Below the pieces are notes generated by a model that worked only from the letters and a program-made list of their open reading frames with translations, was not told where the DNA came from and searched no databases. From assembly GCA_019414445.1 (NCBI GenBank), contig DXMA01000002.1:1-64000 (forward strand): a DNA stretch of 64,000 nt, in the 5' to 3' direction. A program made the translations under genes and the position numbers. Positions 43,410-52,699 of this stretch are shown in pieces (within the stretch, counting starts at the first letter, position 1; every line of letters starts with the position of its first letter). Source of the stretch: Collinsella sp. Its GTDB lineage: Bacteria; Actinomycetota; Coriobacteriia; Coriobacteriales; Coriobacteriaceae.

Positions 43410-44243
43410 CTACTCCTGAGGCATAGCCGGCATGGCCACTGTGGCACCCGGGTCCTCGCCGGCGCCGTCCACGAGCGGCAGGCCGCCCTCATGCGCAGGT
43501 CCTGCCGGAACCGTCGCCGCGCCGCCAAAGACAGCCGCGGAAGCCTCGTGGTTCTCGGCAACCGCGCCCTCGGTATCGATCGCCACCTGGGGCTCGTCGT
43601 CAAAGTTGGGGACGCCCTGGGGCTCGGTGGGAACGGGCTCGGCGGTCACATCGGCAGCGGGCTCGGGGTCGACCGGCACATCGCCCTCGTCAGCGCCCTC
43701 GTCCTCGGCAGCATCTTCGCCGTTCGCAGCGGCGACGGCCTCGTGAGGATCCTTGCCCTCGGCCTCGGCGCGCATGCCCAGCACCAGGTTGCGCAGGCCC
43801 GCGACCGTGCCTTCCACGTCGGGGGTAGGCTGGTCGGCGTGCAGATAGGCCCAATCCATCATAAAGGTGGCCGAAGACAGCGCGCCGATGGCCAGTGCGT
43901 CGTCGGGGCACGAAAGCTCAACCTCAAAGACACGCTCATCGTGTTCGCTTACGCGGGTGCGGCCGCACGAGATGCTACCGGCAAGACCGGTCTCGTTCAT
44001 GAGCTCAACCGTCACGTGCTCCAGCAGGTGGCAGAGCTCGGTCTGGCCCATGCAGTCTTGGAACTCGCGGCCGGAATCGCCCAGGCACAGGTGCTTGGCA
44101 ATCGCGGGCACCAGGTAGTACACGCGCGCCGTGGCCTCGATGTCCTCCGAGGTCATGAGCGGCATGCCGGGGTTCACCAGCACATGCGCGCAGATCTTGT
44201 CCTCACTGACGGTGACCTTAAGGATGTTGAACAGGCCTGCCAT
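43410..44243 (-). CDS. Hypothetical protein with folded N-domain and acidic tail
   Basis: Residues 1-145 look folded; the remaining 130 are Ala/Pro/Glu-rich and probably disordered. The segment LCHLLEHVTVELM followed by CGRTR recalls the HxxEHVxxEL stretch in the N-terminal part of cyanophycin synthetases, but no ATP-grasp or ligase domain is present. GGGGAGAGTT precedes ATG. It sits between a CNNM/CorC gene (24-bp gap) and the YtxH gene. I do not know its function. Confidence 0.6.
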   Translation of the reverse strand: MAGLFNILKVTVSEDKICAHVLVNPGMPLMTSEDIEATARVYYLVPAIAKHLCLGDSGREFQDCMGQTELCHLLEHVTVELMNETGLAGSISCGRTRVSEHDERVFEVELSCPDDALAIGALSSATFMMDWAYLHADQPTPDVEGTVAGLRNLVLGMRAEAEGKDPHEAVAAANGEDAAEDEGADEGDVPVDPEPAADVTAEPVPTEPQGVPNFDDEPQVAIDTEGAVAENHEASAAVFGGAATVPAGPAHEGGLPLVDGAGEDPGATVAMPAMPQE

Positions 44244-44267
44244 AACTCTCCCCTACTCTTCCTTGTC

Positions 44268-45641
44268 CTACTCGTCGCCGTCGTGCGGATTCGCGGAACC
44301 CGCACCCGACGTCGTCGGCTCGTCTACCGAAGACTCGGAATCCTTCTTATCGGTTTCGGCCGGAGCGATCACGCGAATGAGCGAGATGCGCTGGCCACGC
44401 ATCGACTGCACTTTAAACTTGTACCCCGCGACCTCAAACACCTCTCCGATGTCGGGCACCGAGTCGCAAAGCTCCAAAATCCAGCCGGCGATGGTCTCAT
44501 AATCATCGCTTTCCTCGAGCGGCCAACCAAGCTCAATCGCGTCATCGCACGAAAAACGCCCATCAACGAGCCACTCGCGGCGCGAAAGGCGCGTGAGATA
44601 CTTGTTGTCGGGGTCGAACTCGTCCTCGATCTCGCCGACAATCTCCTCGACGATGTCCTCGATGGTGATGATGCCGGCCGTGCCGCCGTACTCGTCCACG
44701 ACCACCACGATCTGGTCGTGCGAGGTCTGCATCTCGGACAGCAGCGGCAGGATGTCCTTGGTGTCGGGCACAAAGGTGGCGTCGCGCAAAAAGCCGGCGA
44801 TGGGCTGGTCGCCCTTGCCGTCGAGCGCGGGCTGAATCAGGTCCTTGATGTGCGCGATGCCGGCGACGTTGTCGGGATCCTCGTGATAGACGGGGATGCG
44901 GCTAAAACCGGTCTGGCGCATGGTGGACAGCACGTCGGCGACCGTCTCGTCGTCCTCGCACATGGTGGTGTCCACGCGCGGCACCATGACCTCGCGGGCA
45001 ACGGTGTCGCCCAGGTCGAAGATCTCGTGGATCATGCGCTTTTCCTCGTCGAGCAGGTCGTCCTGCTCCGAAACCATGTACTTGATCTCTTCTTCCGAGA
45101 CGTTTTGGCGGTCGTCGGCGCTCTTGATGCGCAGAATGCGGGCCAGGCCATCGGAGCAAGCGCCGGTCAACCACACGAGCGGACGGGCGATCTTTTGGAA
45201 AAACGACAACGGCCCCACGACCTGCTTTGACACGCCCTCGGCGTTGGCCAGGCCAATGCGCTTGGGCACGAGCTCGCCGATCACGATGGACACGAAGGCG
45301 ACCGCGACGGTGATGATGACCGGCGCCAGGCCGCGCGCGATGGCGGAGAGCGGCGCGATGCCAAAGCTCATGAGCCACGTGGCGAGCGGGTCGGACAGAC
45401 TCGTCGAGGCGACGGCGGACGAGGCGAAGCCCACGAGCGTGATGGCAACCTGGATGGTGGCGAGCAGCTGGTCGGAGTCGGCGGCGAGCTGGACGGCGCG
45501 CTCGGCGCGCTTGTCGCCTTCCTCGGCATCGTGCTCCAGCACGGCGCGCTTGGCCGTGGTGAGCGCCATCTCGGACATAGAGAAGTAGCCGTTGATGAGG
45601 GTCAAAACGAGGGTGGTGATAAGGGAGATGGTTATGTCCAT
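44268..45641 (-). CDS. CNNM/CorC-family (haemolysin-like) membrane protein
   Basis: The 457-residue protein has an N-terminal DUF21/CNNM membrane domain (1-190; INGYFSMSEMALTTAKRA), a CBS pair (about 205-330; MVPRVDTTM, VVDEYGGTAGIITIED) and a C-terminal CorC_HlyC domain (about 345-430). Bacterial CNNM proteins move Mg2+ or Co2+ out of the cell or sense Mg2+. GGAGG lies 15 bases ahead of the chosen ATG, a little far, but this start gives the conserved N-terminus. It is the third Mg-related membrane gene in an 8-kb stretch. Confidence 0.9.
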   Translation of the reverse strand: MDITISLITTLVLTLINGYFSMSEMALTTAKRAVLEHDAEEGDKRAERAVQLAADSDQLLATIQVAITLVGFASSAVASTSLSDPLATWLMSFGIAPLSAIARGLAPVIITVAVAFVSIVIGELVPKRIGLANAEGVSKQVVGPLSFFQKIARPLVWLTGACSDGLARILRIKSADDRQNVSEEEIKYMVSEQDDLLDEEKRMIHEIFDLGDTVAREVMVPRVDTTMCEDDETVADVLSTMRQTGFSRIPVYHEDPDNVAGIAHIKDLIQPALDGKGDQPIAGFLRDATFVPDTKDILPLLSEMQTSHDQIVVVVDEYGGTAGIITIEDIVEEIVGEIEDEFDPDNKYLTRLSRREWLVDGRFSCDDAIELGWPLEESDDYETIAGWILELCDSVPDIGEVFEVAGYKFKVQSMRGQRISLIRVIAPAETDKKDSESSVDEPTTSGAGSANPHDGDE

Positions 45642-45751
45642 CGGGAGTTTCTCGAACCTCCAAGATTCGGGACGTCGGATTAAAACGTTGACGGCGGATA
45701 CGGCAATTGCACCGGCACCCAAACAAGGACGCGGGCGCGCAGGCGTGGTCG

Positions 45752-46435
45752 CTAGATTACGAAGAGGATCACCGCCATGAACTGGAAGATGCTACCGGCG
45801 AGTACCCACAGGTGAAACACGCTGTGAAGATAGCGCACGTTTTTGGCGATATAGAACGGCACGCCCGCGGTGTAGCACACGCCGCCGACGGCGAGCAGGG
45901 CAAGTGCCACGGGGTTGAGCAGCGCCACAAGTTCGGGCAGCTTAAAGACAACGAGCCAGCCCATCAGCAGATAGACCAGGCCGCTTACCCAATGCGGCTG
46001 GCGCTCGCGTAGGAAGCACTCGAGGGCGATGCCGATGATGGCGATGGCCCATACGGCAAAGAACAGCACAGCGCCGCCGTCGTTTGCGAGCGTGATGAGG
46101 CAAAACGGCGTATAGCTGCCGGCTATGAGCAGGTAGATGCAGCTGTGGTCGATGATGCGAAACACGCGCTTGGCGCGCGCGGGCTGAATCGCGTGGTAGA
46201 GCGTGGAGGCTAGGTATTCGAGAATAATGCTGACGCCATAGACAATCGCCGCGGCCATGTGGGCCGGGCCTCCGCCGCGCAGGGCAGCGAATACGATCAG
46301 GAGCACCAGGCCCGCGATACCCAGCAGGCAGCCGACACCATGGGTGACGGAGTTCATGATCTCCTCACCCACCGTGTAGTGTGGAACGGCCGCGGTCTTG
46401 GGTCGCGGCTTAGAACTGTCGCTCGAATCGGACAT
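45752..46435 (-). CDS. Haemolysin III family membrane protein (TrhA-like)
   Basis: The 227-residue, seven-helix PAQR/HlyIII protein shows STLYHA, the metal-site motif RIIDHSCIYLLIAGSYTP and a late HSVFHLWVL. Escherichia TrhA and relatives affect membrane energetics and lipid homeostasis; the haemolysin name is historical. The ATG at 46435 has GGAGGATGTAACCGGC; a TTG six codons earlier is less likely. It lies 110 bp before the CNNM gene on the same strand. Confidence 0.9.
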   Translation of the reverse strand: MSDSSDSSKPRPKTAAVPHYTVGEEIMNSVTHGVGCLLGIAGLVLLIVFAALRGGGPAHMAAAIVYGVSIILEYLASTLYHAIQPARAKRVFRIIDHSCIYLLIAGSYTPFCLITLANDGGAVLFFAVWAIAIIGIALECFLRERQPHWVSGLVYLLMGWLVVFKLPELVALLNPVALALLAVGGVCYTAGVPFYIAKNVRYLHSVFHLWVLAGSIFQFMAVILFVI

Positions 46436-46543
46436 GCCGGTTACATCCTCCAACGTAAAGAGTTCTCAACACTATATCAAAGCGTCTAGGTACGTGCGAA
46501 ATTTGCACCATACGTGACCCTTTGTTTACCCATTCTTTGCCTG

Positions 46544-46572
46544 TTGACGCATCAACGGCGAACGTCCATAAT
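46544..46572 (+). promoter_or_regulatory. Sigma-70-type promoter of the alpha/beta-hydrolase gene
   Basis: TTGACG, exactly 17 bases, then CATAAT. The gene starts 50 bp downstream. Between lies a dyad (ATGTTGATGTATTAACAT, about 46587-46604) that could bind a regulator. Confidence 0.65.
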
Positions 46573-46621
46573 GCGCTTGCATTAAATGTTGATGTATTAA
46601 CATCTTATAGGAAAGCTTCTT

Positions 46622-47587
46622 ATGTCTCAAAACGCACGTTCCCATCGAAAGCTCAAGATAGCCGGCGTCGTTGCGCTGGTGCTCGTTGTCGCGCTGCTAG
46701 GGTTTGCCGGCAACTTCTTGTTCGACTTTGCCCTGAACCCCCAAGCGCCGTACACCATGAAGATGATGCAAGATGGCAAAGACGACAAAAAAGGTGAGCA
46801 GCCGGATGCCGAGGAAACCGAGGCGCGGGCGTGGTTTAAAGAGAATCGCGAGAGCAGCAACCTCACCGCGGACGACGGGACCGAGCTTGCCGCCTGGTAT
46901 TTTGCTGCGTCGGAGAGCACGCACGACTACGCCGTCTGCCTGCATGGATATACCAACGAGCCCATCGGTATGGCCCGATACGTCAAGCGATTCCACGACC
47001 GCGGCATGAACGTACTCGCACCCGCCGCCCGCGCCCACGAGCGCTCCGGCGGCGACTATATCGGCATGGGCTGGCCCGAGCGCCTCGACATCGTCGCATG
47101 GATCGAGCGAATCGTTCAGGCTGACCCCAAGGCGCGCATCCTGGTCTTTGGCGAATCCATGGGCGCGGCGACCGCCATGAACGTCGCGGGGGAATCTCTG
47201 CCCGCAAACGTGAAATGCATTATCGAGGACTGCGGTTATACGAGTGTTTGGGACGAGTTTTCTCTGCAGCTCAAGGACGTGTTCGGCCTGCCCAGCTTTC
47301 CCTTGCTCGATGTAGCAAACTTGGTGTGCAACGTGCGCGCGGGCTACGACTTTCATAAGGCGAGCAGCGTGGAACAGCTCAAGCGCGCGACGGTTCCCAT
47401 GCTGTTTATCCACGGTGACCAAGACACCTTTGTGCCGTACAGCATGCTCGACCAAAACTACGACGCGTGCGCCAGCAAGGTCAAGCAAAAGCTCACCGTC
47501 CATGGCGCCACCCACGCCAAGAGCGCGCAGGTCGACCCCGAACTCTACTGGAACACGGTCGACGACTTCCTCGACGAGTATTTTTAG
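46622..47587 (+). CDS. Alpha/beta hydrolase, membrane-anchored
   Basis: The 321-residue protein has an N-terminal signal-anchor (about 10-34) and an extracytoplasmic serine-hydrolase domain: LHGYTNEP oxyanion region, nucleophile elbow GESMGA, acid in HGDQDTF and His in GATHAKS. It belongs to the YfhR/BEM46-like group of alpha/beta hydrolases. The start follows ATAGGAAAGCTTCTT. It is monocistronic with its own promoter and terminator. The substrate is unknown. Confidence 0.85.
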   Translation: MSQNARSHRKLKIAGVVALVLVVALLGFAGNFLFDFALNPQAPYTMKMMQDGKDDKKGEQPDAEETEARAWFKENRESSNLTADDGTELAAWYFAASESTHDYAVCLHGYTNEPIGMARYVKRFHDRGMNVLAPAARAHERSGGDYIGMGWPERLDIVAWIERIVQADPKARILVFGESMGAATAMNVAGESLPANVKCIIEDCGYTSVWDEFSLQLKDVFGLPSFPLLDVANLVCNVRAGYDFHKASSVEQLKRATVPMLFIHGDQDTFVPYSMLDQNYDACASKVKQKLTVHGATHAKSAQVDPELYWNTVDDFLDEYF

Positions 47588-47633
47588 GCAAATAGTACGG
47601 TTTACTGGTCTATCTGACCCCCTAGCACTTCCG

Positions 47634-47672
47634 AAAAGCCGCCCGTGGGCACTGTGCTCACGGGCGGCTTTT
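47634..47672. terminator. Bidirectional terminator
   Basis: AAAAGCCGCCCGTG and CACGGGCGGCTTTT form a 14-bp perfect stem, serving the convergent hydrolase and DUF362 genes. Confidence 0.9.
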
Positions 47673-47719
47673 GCTAACGCTGCGCTACAAAAGCGCTTGA
47701 TTTGTCCAATAGCTAGACG

Positions 47720-48925
47720 CTACTTGACCTCGATGAGCTCGTACTCGCTCGTGCCCAAGCCGATCTTCTCGGCATGCGCGATGCACACGCGCCAGTCGGT
47801 GTCGGGATGCGTAATGCAGAAGGGGTCGTGCGCCTGCTCGCCCTCCAGATGCTCGTGGTTATGCTCCATCTTGGCCGCGCTATCGGTGAGCTCGGTGTTG
47901 GGCAGTGGCTCGGACGCCATGACGGCATCGGCGCAGGCCTGGTCGATGGCGACCGGGTCGAAGCTCGCGAACATGCCGATATCGTTGACGATAGGTGTGT
48001 CGTTTTCGGGATGGCAGTCGCAGTTGGGACTGATGTCCATGGCAAGCGAGATGTGGAAGCTCGGGCGGCCGTCGACAACGGCCTTTGTATACTCGGCGAT
48101 CTTGCAGTTGAGCACGTCGGCCGCGGCGTCATAGCCGGGCTTGATGCAGTCCTGGTTGCATGCCGCAATGCAGCGTCCGCAGCCCACGCAGCGATCGTGG
48201 TCGATGGTGGCCACGTGCACCGTGCGGGTGTTGCCGTTGGCAAGCTCGCGCTCGCGGGTGCCGTCGAACGAGACAGCGTTGTGCGCGCAAATCTTTTCGC
48301 AGGCACGGCAGCCAACGCAGTGCTCGGTCGAGACGTTCGGCTTGCCGGCGGCATGCTGCTCCATCTTGCCGGCACGGCTGCCGCCTCCCATACCCAGGTT
48401 CTTCATGGCGCCGCCAAAGCCGGCCTGCTCATGGCCCTTAAAGTGGGTGAGGCTGATCACGATATCGGCGTCCATGAGAGCCTGACCGATCTTGGCCTCG
48501 CGCACGTACTCGCCGCCCTCGACCGGGACGAGCGCCTCGTCGGTGCCCTTGAGGCCGTCGGCGATGATGATCTGGCAGCCCGTGGCATACGGGGTAAAAC
48601 CGTTCTGGTAGGCGGTATCGATGTGCTCGAGCGCGTTTTTGCGGCTACCCACATAGAGCGTATTGCAGTCGGTGAGGAAGGGCTTGCCGCCCAGCTCCTT
48701 CACGACATCCGCGACGGCGCGGGCGTAGTTGGGGCGCAAAAAGCTCAGGTTGCCCAGCTCGCCAAAGTGAATCTTGATGGCGACGAACTTGTTCTCAAAG
48801 TCGATCTGCTCGATACCGGCGTGACGGATGAGGCGCTTGAGCTTGTCGAGCTGGCTCTCGCGAGCATGCGTGCGCAGGTTAGTGAAGTACACCTTAGCGG
48901 GTGCGGCGGGTGCGGCTGCGGTCAT
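47720..48925 (-). CDS. DUF362 domain protein with two 4Fe-4S clusters
   Basis: The 401-residue cytoplasmic protein is DUF362 throughout (KIHFGELGNLSFLRP, DCNTLYVGSRKN, LTHFKGHEQAGFGGAMKN) with an inserted bacterial ferredoxin module (CVGCRACEKIC and CVGCGRCIAAC, about residues 204-262). Such proteins are common in anaerobes and probably handle electrons or metal clusters; the reaction is not known. GAGGGGATATATCT precedes ATG. It ends His/Glu-rich (EHNHEHLEGEQAHD). Confidence 0.88.
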   Translation of the reverse strand: MTAAAPAAPAKVYFTNLRTHARESQLDKLKRLIRHAGIEQIDFENKFVAIKIHFGELGNLSFLRPNYARAVADVVKELGGKPFLTDCNTLYVGSRKNALEHIDTAYQNGFTPYATGCQIIIADGLKGTDEALVPVEGGEYVREAKIGQALMDADIVISLTHFKGHEQAGFGGAMKNLGMGGGSRAGKMEQHAAGKPNVSTEHCVGCRACEKICAHNAVSFDGTRERELANGNTRTVHVATIDHDRCVGCGRCIAACNQDCIKPGYDAAADVLNCKIAEYTKAVVDGRPSFHISLAMDISPNCDCHPENDTPIVNDIGMFASFDPVAIDQACADAVMASEPLPNTELTDSAAKMEHNHEHLEGEQAHDPFCITHPDTDWRVCIAHAEKIGLGTSEYELIEVK

Positions 48926-49008
48926 AGATATATCCCCTCGGTCTATATGGCGTTACAGACATAGAGGATGGTACCAGTTAAAGCAGAGTTAAAGTCAAGT
49001 ACGGCACC

Positions 49009-49037
49009 TAGTCATTGGGGACGTTCTTAAATGACTA
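49009..49037 (-). repeat. REP-like unit supplying the stop codon of the permease gene
   Basis: A 29-bp unit (TAGTCATTGGGGACGTTCTT then AAATGACTA), nearly identical to the one at 40.6 kb. Its final CTA is the TAG stop of the ABC permease gene. Confidence 0.8.
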
Positions 49038-51701
49038 CTCTTGGACTTTGAGGGCCTCGGCCAGGCTCACGCGCTTGATGGAGCGTGTGTGCAGCAGCGC
49101 CACGACCAGGTAGGTCGCAAAGCCAATGCCGACGCATGCAGCCATAGACCAAGCGGGCACGTAGATCTCGATATTGCCGTTATAGGCGAGTAGCATCGAG
49201 CGGAAGATGGCCGTGAGCGAGCCAATAATGACCGGCAGGCTCAGCACGAGCGACGCCGCCACGCACAGCGTGATCGAGCGGATGTACAGATGCGAGATCT
49301 CGCTATCGCGATAGCCAAAGACTTTCATGTAGCTGATCGAACGGGCGCTGTGGTCGATCACCGCCTTGGTCAGCAGGTACATAAACAGCAGGAAGATAAA
49401 CACCGCGAGCCCGACCATCATGCCGATCATTTTGCTCATCATGCCGATGAACTGGTCGCCCACGGCACGCATGTCGTCGGGCGTGGTGTCGCCGGCAAAG
49501 TAGCGCGCGTCGAGGTCGAGCTTCTCGTCGCTCACATAGCCGTTGAAGTAGGCCGCATCGTTGCCAAAGAGCTCGTTAAAGTCATCGATACTCATATAGA
49601 TATTCATGTCCGACTTGGAGCCCCAGGCACAGTCCTTGCCCGCATACTCAAGGGAATAATTCTCGCCCTCATACTTGTCGCCGAGCGTGACGTTCTGGCC
49701 CTCGCTCCAGCCAAACTTGTCGAGCAAGCCACCGCCAAAGACGACGCGTCCGTCGCCGACGTCCAGCCCTTTCCAGTAGCGCGAATCGGGCGAGATGCCG
49801 TAGACAGAAATCGTCTCCTCGCCATTACCATCGCCGCGGTCGTATTGCAGTTGGTAAACGGCATATTTCTCGGCCTGCGCGATTGCGCCCGCGCCGTTGT
49901 CAATCGTGTTGACCGGGTGAATGTCGTCGTTGTCGGTGTCGATCTTAGAGGCCTTGTCAATCAGGTCGATAGCCTCGTCGCGGTTGCAGCCGAGGATATC
50001 GGCAAGGTCATCGAGGCGCGCATAAAGCGCATCCTTCTTGTCCTGGACCTTGGTAAGCGCATCCTGCGCCGCAGTCAGGCTCTCGGCAGACGGAGATGCG
50101 GTCGCGGCATCGGCTGCCGTCTGCGCCGCATCGGCCGCGCCGTCAAGCTCGTCATCGGCATCTTGGGCGGCGGAAAGCAGCGCGCCGTCAACCGACTGCA
50201 AGCGCTCGAGTGCTGACCACTGCTCGCGCTCCTCGGCAGTGCCCTCGAGCTCCAGCGGCGCCTTGAGCGTGTACTGGTGCTCGGCGACCAGGCTTGTCTC
50301 GAGGTTGTCCGCGTAGTGCGTCATCGTGGGCAGAATCGCCAGGCCAAAGAGCAGCAGCAGCGAGGCAAACGCAATGCCCACAAAGAGCGTGGCAAAGTTG
50401 CCCAGGTTGCACAGAAAGATACGCAGGCGGAAGCGGGAAACAAAACCCATGCGCTCCGGCAGTTGCATACCGCGCTTGGTGCCCGATTTGCCGCTCGCCT
50501 CGTGACGAAGGAACTGCAACGGCGTCTTGCCCATTTTGCGAAGCAGGCCCACCAGCGTGATGAGGATGAGCGCGGCGGCGGGAACCACGGCGCACTTCAC
50601 AAAGATCTCCCAGCTCCAGTACACCTGGAAGGGCGGCAGGCTGTACGAACCGTAATAGAGGCTGCGCATGGGCTCGGTAAAGAACACAACGCCGAGCGCA
50701 GTGCCCAAAAGCGCCGCGACCACGCCCACGATGGCGGGAAGTGCCAGGTAGTGCAGCACGATCTCGCGACGGCGATAACCGCTGGCGAGCAGCGTGCCGA
50801 TGATGGCGCTCTCCTCCTCGATGGTGGCGTCGGTAAGGACCACAAAGACGAACGCCATGATCACGATGATAATGTTGAGCAGCGTCATCCACATCATGGA
50901 GTCGCCGTCTACGTCGTCGCGCGCGTAGCCAATACCCTGGTTGGAATCGGCGTCGATCAGATCGTCCACGCGCGCATCGGCATCGGTCAGCGCCTCGACC
51001 ATATCCTGCTCCGCATCGATGCGATCCGCGGTGGGGAGGTCGCGATCGGTAAAAGCAAAGGAGTAGGTGTAGGCAGGTGCACCACCGGCATCCTCGAGCG
51101 CGGCAAAGCCGGCGTCGGTGACCTCGGCCACACCATAGGTGATGGTGTTCACCGTAAAGTCCGAATTGTTGAGGAACAGCGCCTGGCTATCGGGCTGGGT
51201 CATGATGCCGCAGATGGTGTAGGTGCGGCCCTCAAGCTCAACCTTATCGCCCACGACAAGGTCGTTGTTGGTGGCAAAAACTCGGTCGATAGCCACCTCA
51301 TCGTCCGTCTTGGGCTGCTTGCCTTCGCAGCAGGACGCGATATCGACCTTGGTGCGGTGCGCATAGGTGCGCAACGTGCGCTTGGTGCCGTCGTCGCCGG
51401 CGGTCTTTTTGATGATGGCGTCGATGGAGAAATTCTTGTAGAGCGTGACGCCGCCGACGTCGTCGGCTGCATCCTCGGCTGCCTTGAGCTGGTCGTCGGT
51501 AGCCTCGAAGGAGGTGGTCACGCGGCCGTCCTCGATCGTGTATGCATCGCGCATGTCGTCGATAAGGCAACCGATGGAATGCGCCGCGAGCAAAAAGCCC
51601 GAGGTGAGAGCGATGCTCCCGCACATAAGCAAAAAGATGCCCAGGTACTTGCCGATATTGCGGCGCAGCTCGCGCGGGAGTCGCTTTGCGAGAGGTGTCA
51701 T
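49035..51701 (-). CDS. FtsX/MacB-type ABC transporter permease
   Basis: The 888-residue membrane protein has two FtsX domains (about 255-385 and 770-885) with eight or more helices and two large extracytoplasmic parts, one carrying an Asp/Ala-rich coiled coil (about 500-560). It lacks its own ATPase and pairs with the ATPase gene that ends 8 bp upstream. This pattern is typical of Gram-positive exporters of peptides, antibiotics or lipids. ATG at 51701 is preferred over an upstream TTG. The final codon overlaps a REP-like unit. Confidence 0.88.
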   Translation of the reverse strand: MTPLAKRLPRELRRNIGKYLGIFLLMCGSIALTSGFLLAAHSIGCLIDDMRDAYTIEDGRVTTSFEATDDQLKAAEDAADDVGGVTLYKNFSIDAIIKKTAGDDGTKRTLRTYAHRTKVDIASCCEGKQPKTDDEVAIDRVFATNNDLVVGDKVELEGRTYTICGIMTQPDSQALFLNNSDFTVNTITYGVAEVTDAGFAALEDAGGAPAYTYSFAFTDRDLPTADRIDAEQDMVEALTDADARVDDLIDADSNQGIGYARDDVDGDSMMWMTLLNIIIVIMAFVFVVLTDATIEEESAIIGTLLASGYRRREIVLHYLALPAIVGVVAALLGTALGVVFFTEPMRSLYYGSYSLPPFQVYWSWEIFVKCAVVPAAALILITLVGLLRKMGKTPLQFLRHEASGKSGTKRGMQLPERMGFVSRFRLRIFLCNLGNFATLFVGIAFASLLLLFGLAILPTMTHYADNLETSLVAEHQYTLKAPLELEGTAEEREQWSALERLQSVDGALLSAAQDADDELDGAADAAQTAADAATASPSAESLTAAQDALTKVQDKKDALYARLDDLADILGCNRDEAIDLIDKASKIDTDNDDIHPVNTIDNGAGAIAQAEKYAVYQLQYDRGDGNGEETISVYGISPDSRYWKGLDVGDGRVVFGGGLLDKFGWSEGQNVTLGDKYEGENYSLEYAGKDCAWGSKSDMNIYMSIDDFNELFGNDAAYFNGYVSDEKLDLDARYFAGDTTPDDMRAVGDQFIGMMSKMIGMMVGLAVFIFLLFMYLLTKAVIDHSARSISYMKVFGYRDSEISHLYIRSITLCVAASLVLSLPVIIGSLTAIFRSMLLAYNGNIEIYVPAWSMAACVGIGFATYLVVALLHTRSIKRVSLAEALKVQE

Positions 51702-51709
51702 GGCATCGC

Positions 51710-52423
51710 CTACCAATCGAGCTCGGCGGCCGCAACGGGCGACTCGTTGAGCCCATCCTCGACGATGCGGCCGTCGCGCAGGCGCAGCACGCGGTTGGCC
51801 ATGCGGGCGATGGCGGCGTTGTGGGTGACGATGATGATGGTGCAGCCGTAGGTGCGGTTAACATCCTCCATGAGCTGCAAGATTTCCTTGGATGTCTTGT
51901 AGTCAAGCGCGCCGGTGGGCTCGTCGCACAGCAGCAGGCCCGGGTTTTTGACGAGTGCGCGGCCGATGGCGCAACGCTGCTGTTGGCCGCCCGAGACCTG
52001 GCGCGGGAACTTGTTGCGGTGCTCGTAGAGGCCCAGCGAACGCAGCAGGTCGTCGACATTGAGCGGGTTTTTGGACAGGTGCGCCGTGACCTCGATGTTC
52101 TCCTTGATGGTGAGATCGGGCACCAGGTTGTAGAACTGGAAGACAAAACCCAGCTCACGGCGGCGATACTCGCCCAGATCGGTAGGTTTGAGCACCGTGA
52201 GGGCGCAGCCGTCCACCATGATGGAGCCACCGTCGGCATCCTCCAGGCCGCCGATCAGGTTGAGAAAGGTCGACTTGCCCGAGCCCGAGGGCCCCAGCAT
52301 GACGCAGATCTCGCCGCGGTTGATGGACGTGTCGATGCCATCGAGTACCGTCAGGCGCGCATCACCGTCGCCGTAGTGTTTCCTGAGCCCGCTGACCTGG
52401 ACATAGGCTTGCTTTGTCGACAT
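51710..52423 (-). CDS. MacB/LolD-type ABC transporter ATPase
   Basis: The 237-residue ATPase has Walker A GPSGSGKST (44-52), Q-loop VFQFYNLVP, signature VSGGQQQRCAIGRAL, Walker B LLLCDEPTGALD and H-loop VTHN. It drives the FtsX-type permease encoded next. ACGGGGGATAGC precedes ATG. No dedicated sensor genes adjoin this pair. Its upstream 275 bp are filled with palindromic repeats. Confidence 0.93.
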   Translation of the reverse strand: MSTKQAYVQVSGLRKHYGDGDARLTVLDGIDTSINRGEICVMLGPSGSGKSTFLNLIGGLEDADGGSIMVDGCALTVLKPTDLGEYRRRELGFVFQFYNLVPDLTIKENIEVTAHLSKNPLNVDDLLRSLGLYEHRNKFPRQVSGGQQQRCAIGRALVKNPGLLLCDEPTGALDYKTSKEILQLMEDVNRTYGCTIIIVTHNAAIARMANRVLRLRDGRIVEDGLNESPVAAAELDW

Positions 52424-52520
52424 GCTATCCCCCGTTGTTAGCCTTCTGCTACTTTTCTAGGGTAATAGTAAACCCGGGCGAACTATTTTTAAGCGACGTG
52501 CGCGGCTTTTTTCCAACCTA

Positions 52521-52690
52521 CTCATTGGGGACAGACTTAAATGAGTGAAATCGCTCATTTAAGTCTGTCCCCAATGAGTGGTCCCAAAGGCCGGCATATT
52601 GGGACAGTCCTTGCCAACCCGGCTGGCGAACCGGCGAATCGGCAAAGACTGTCCCCGATAACGAGTCGTTTAAGAACGTCCCCAAGTGAC
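52521..52690. repeat. Cluster of REP-like palindromes
   Basis: Three units follow one another. A perfect 25-bp inverted repeat with 8-base loop (arms CTCATTGGGGACAGACTTAA-type, 52521-52545 and 52554-52578) comes first. A 15-bp inverted repeat (GGGACAGTCCTTGCC at 52601-52615, mirrored with one mismatch at 52641-52655) follows. Last is a lone CGTTTAAGAACGTCCCCA (52667-52684). They lie between the ABC-2 permease stop and the MacB-type ATPase start. Confidence 0.85.
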
Positions 52691-52699
52691 GGGTTGTGG

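Noticed and set aside
44268..45641. Haemolysin/virulence function for the CNNM and HlyIII proteins
   Set aside because: The names are historical; the domains indicate metal transport or sensing and membrane homeostasis.
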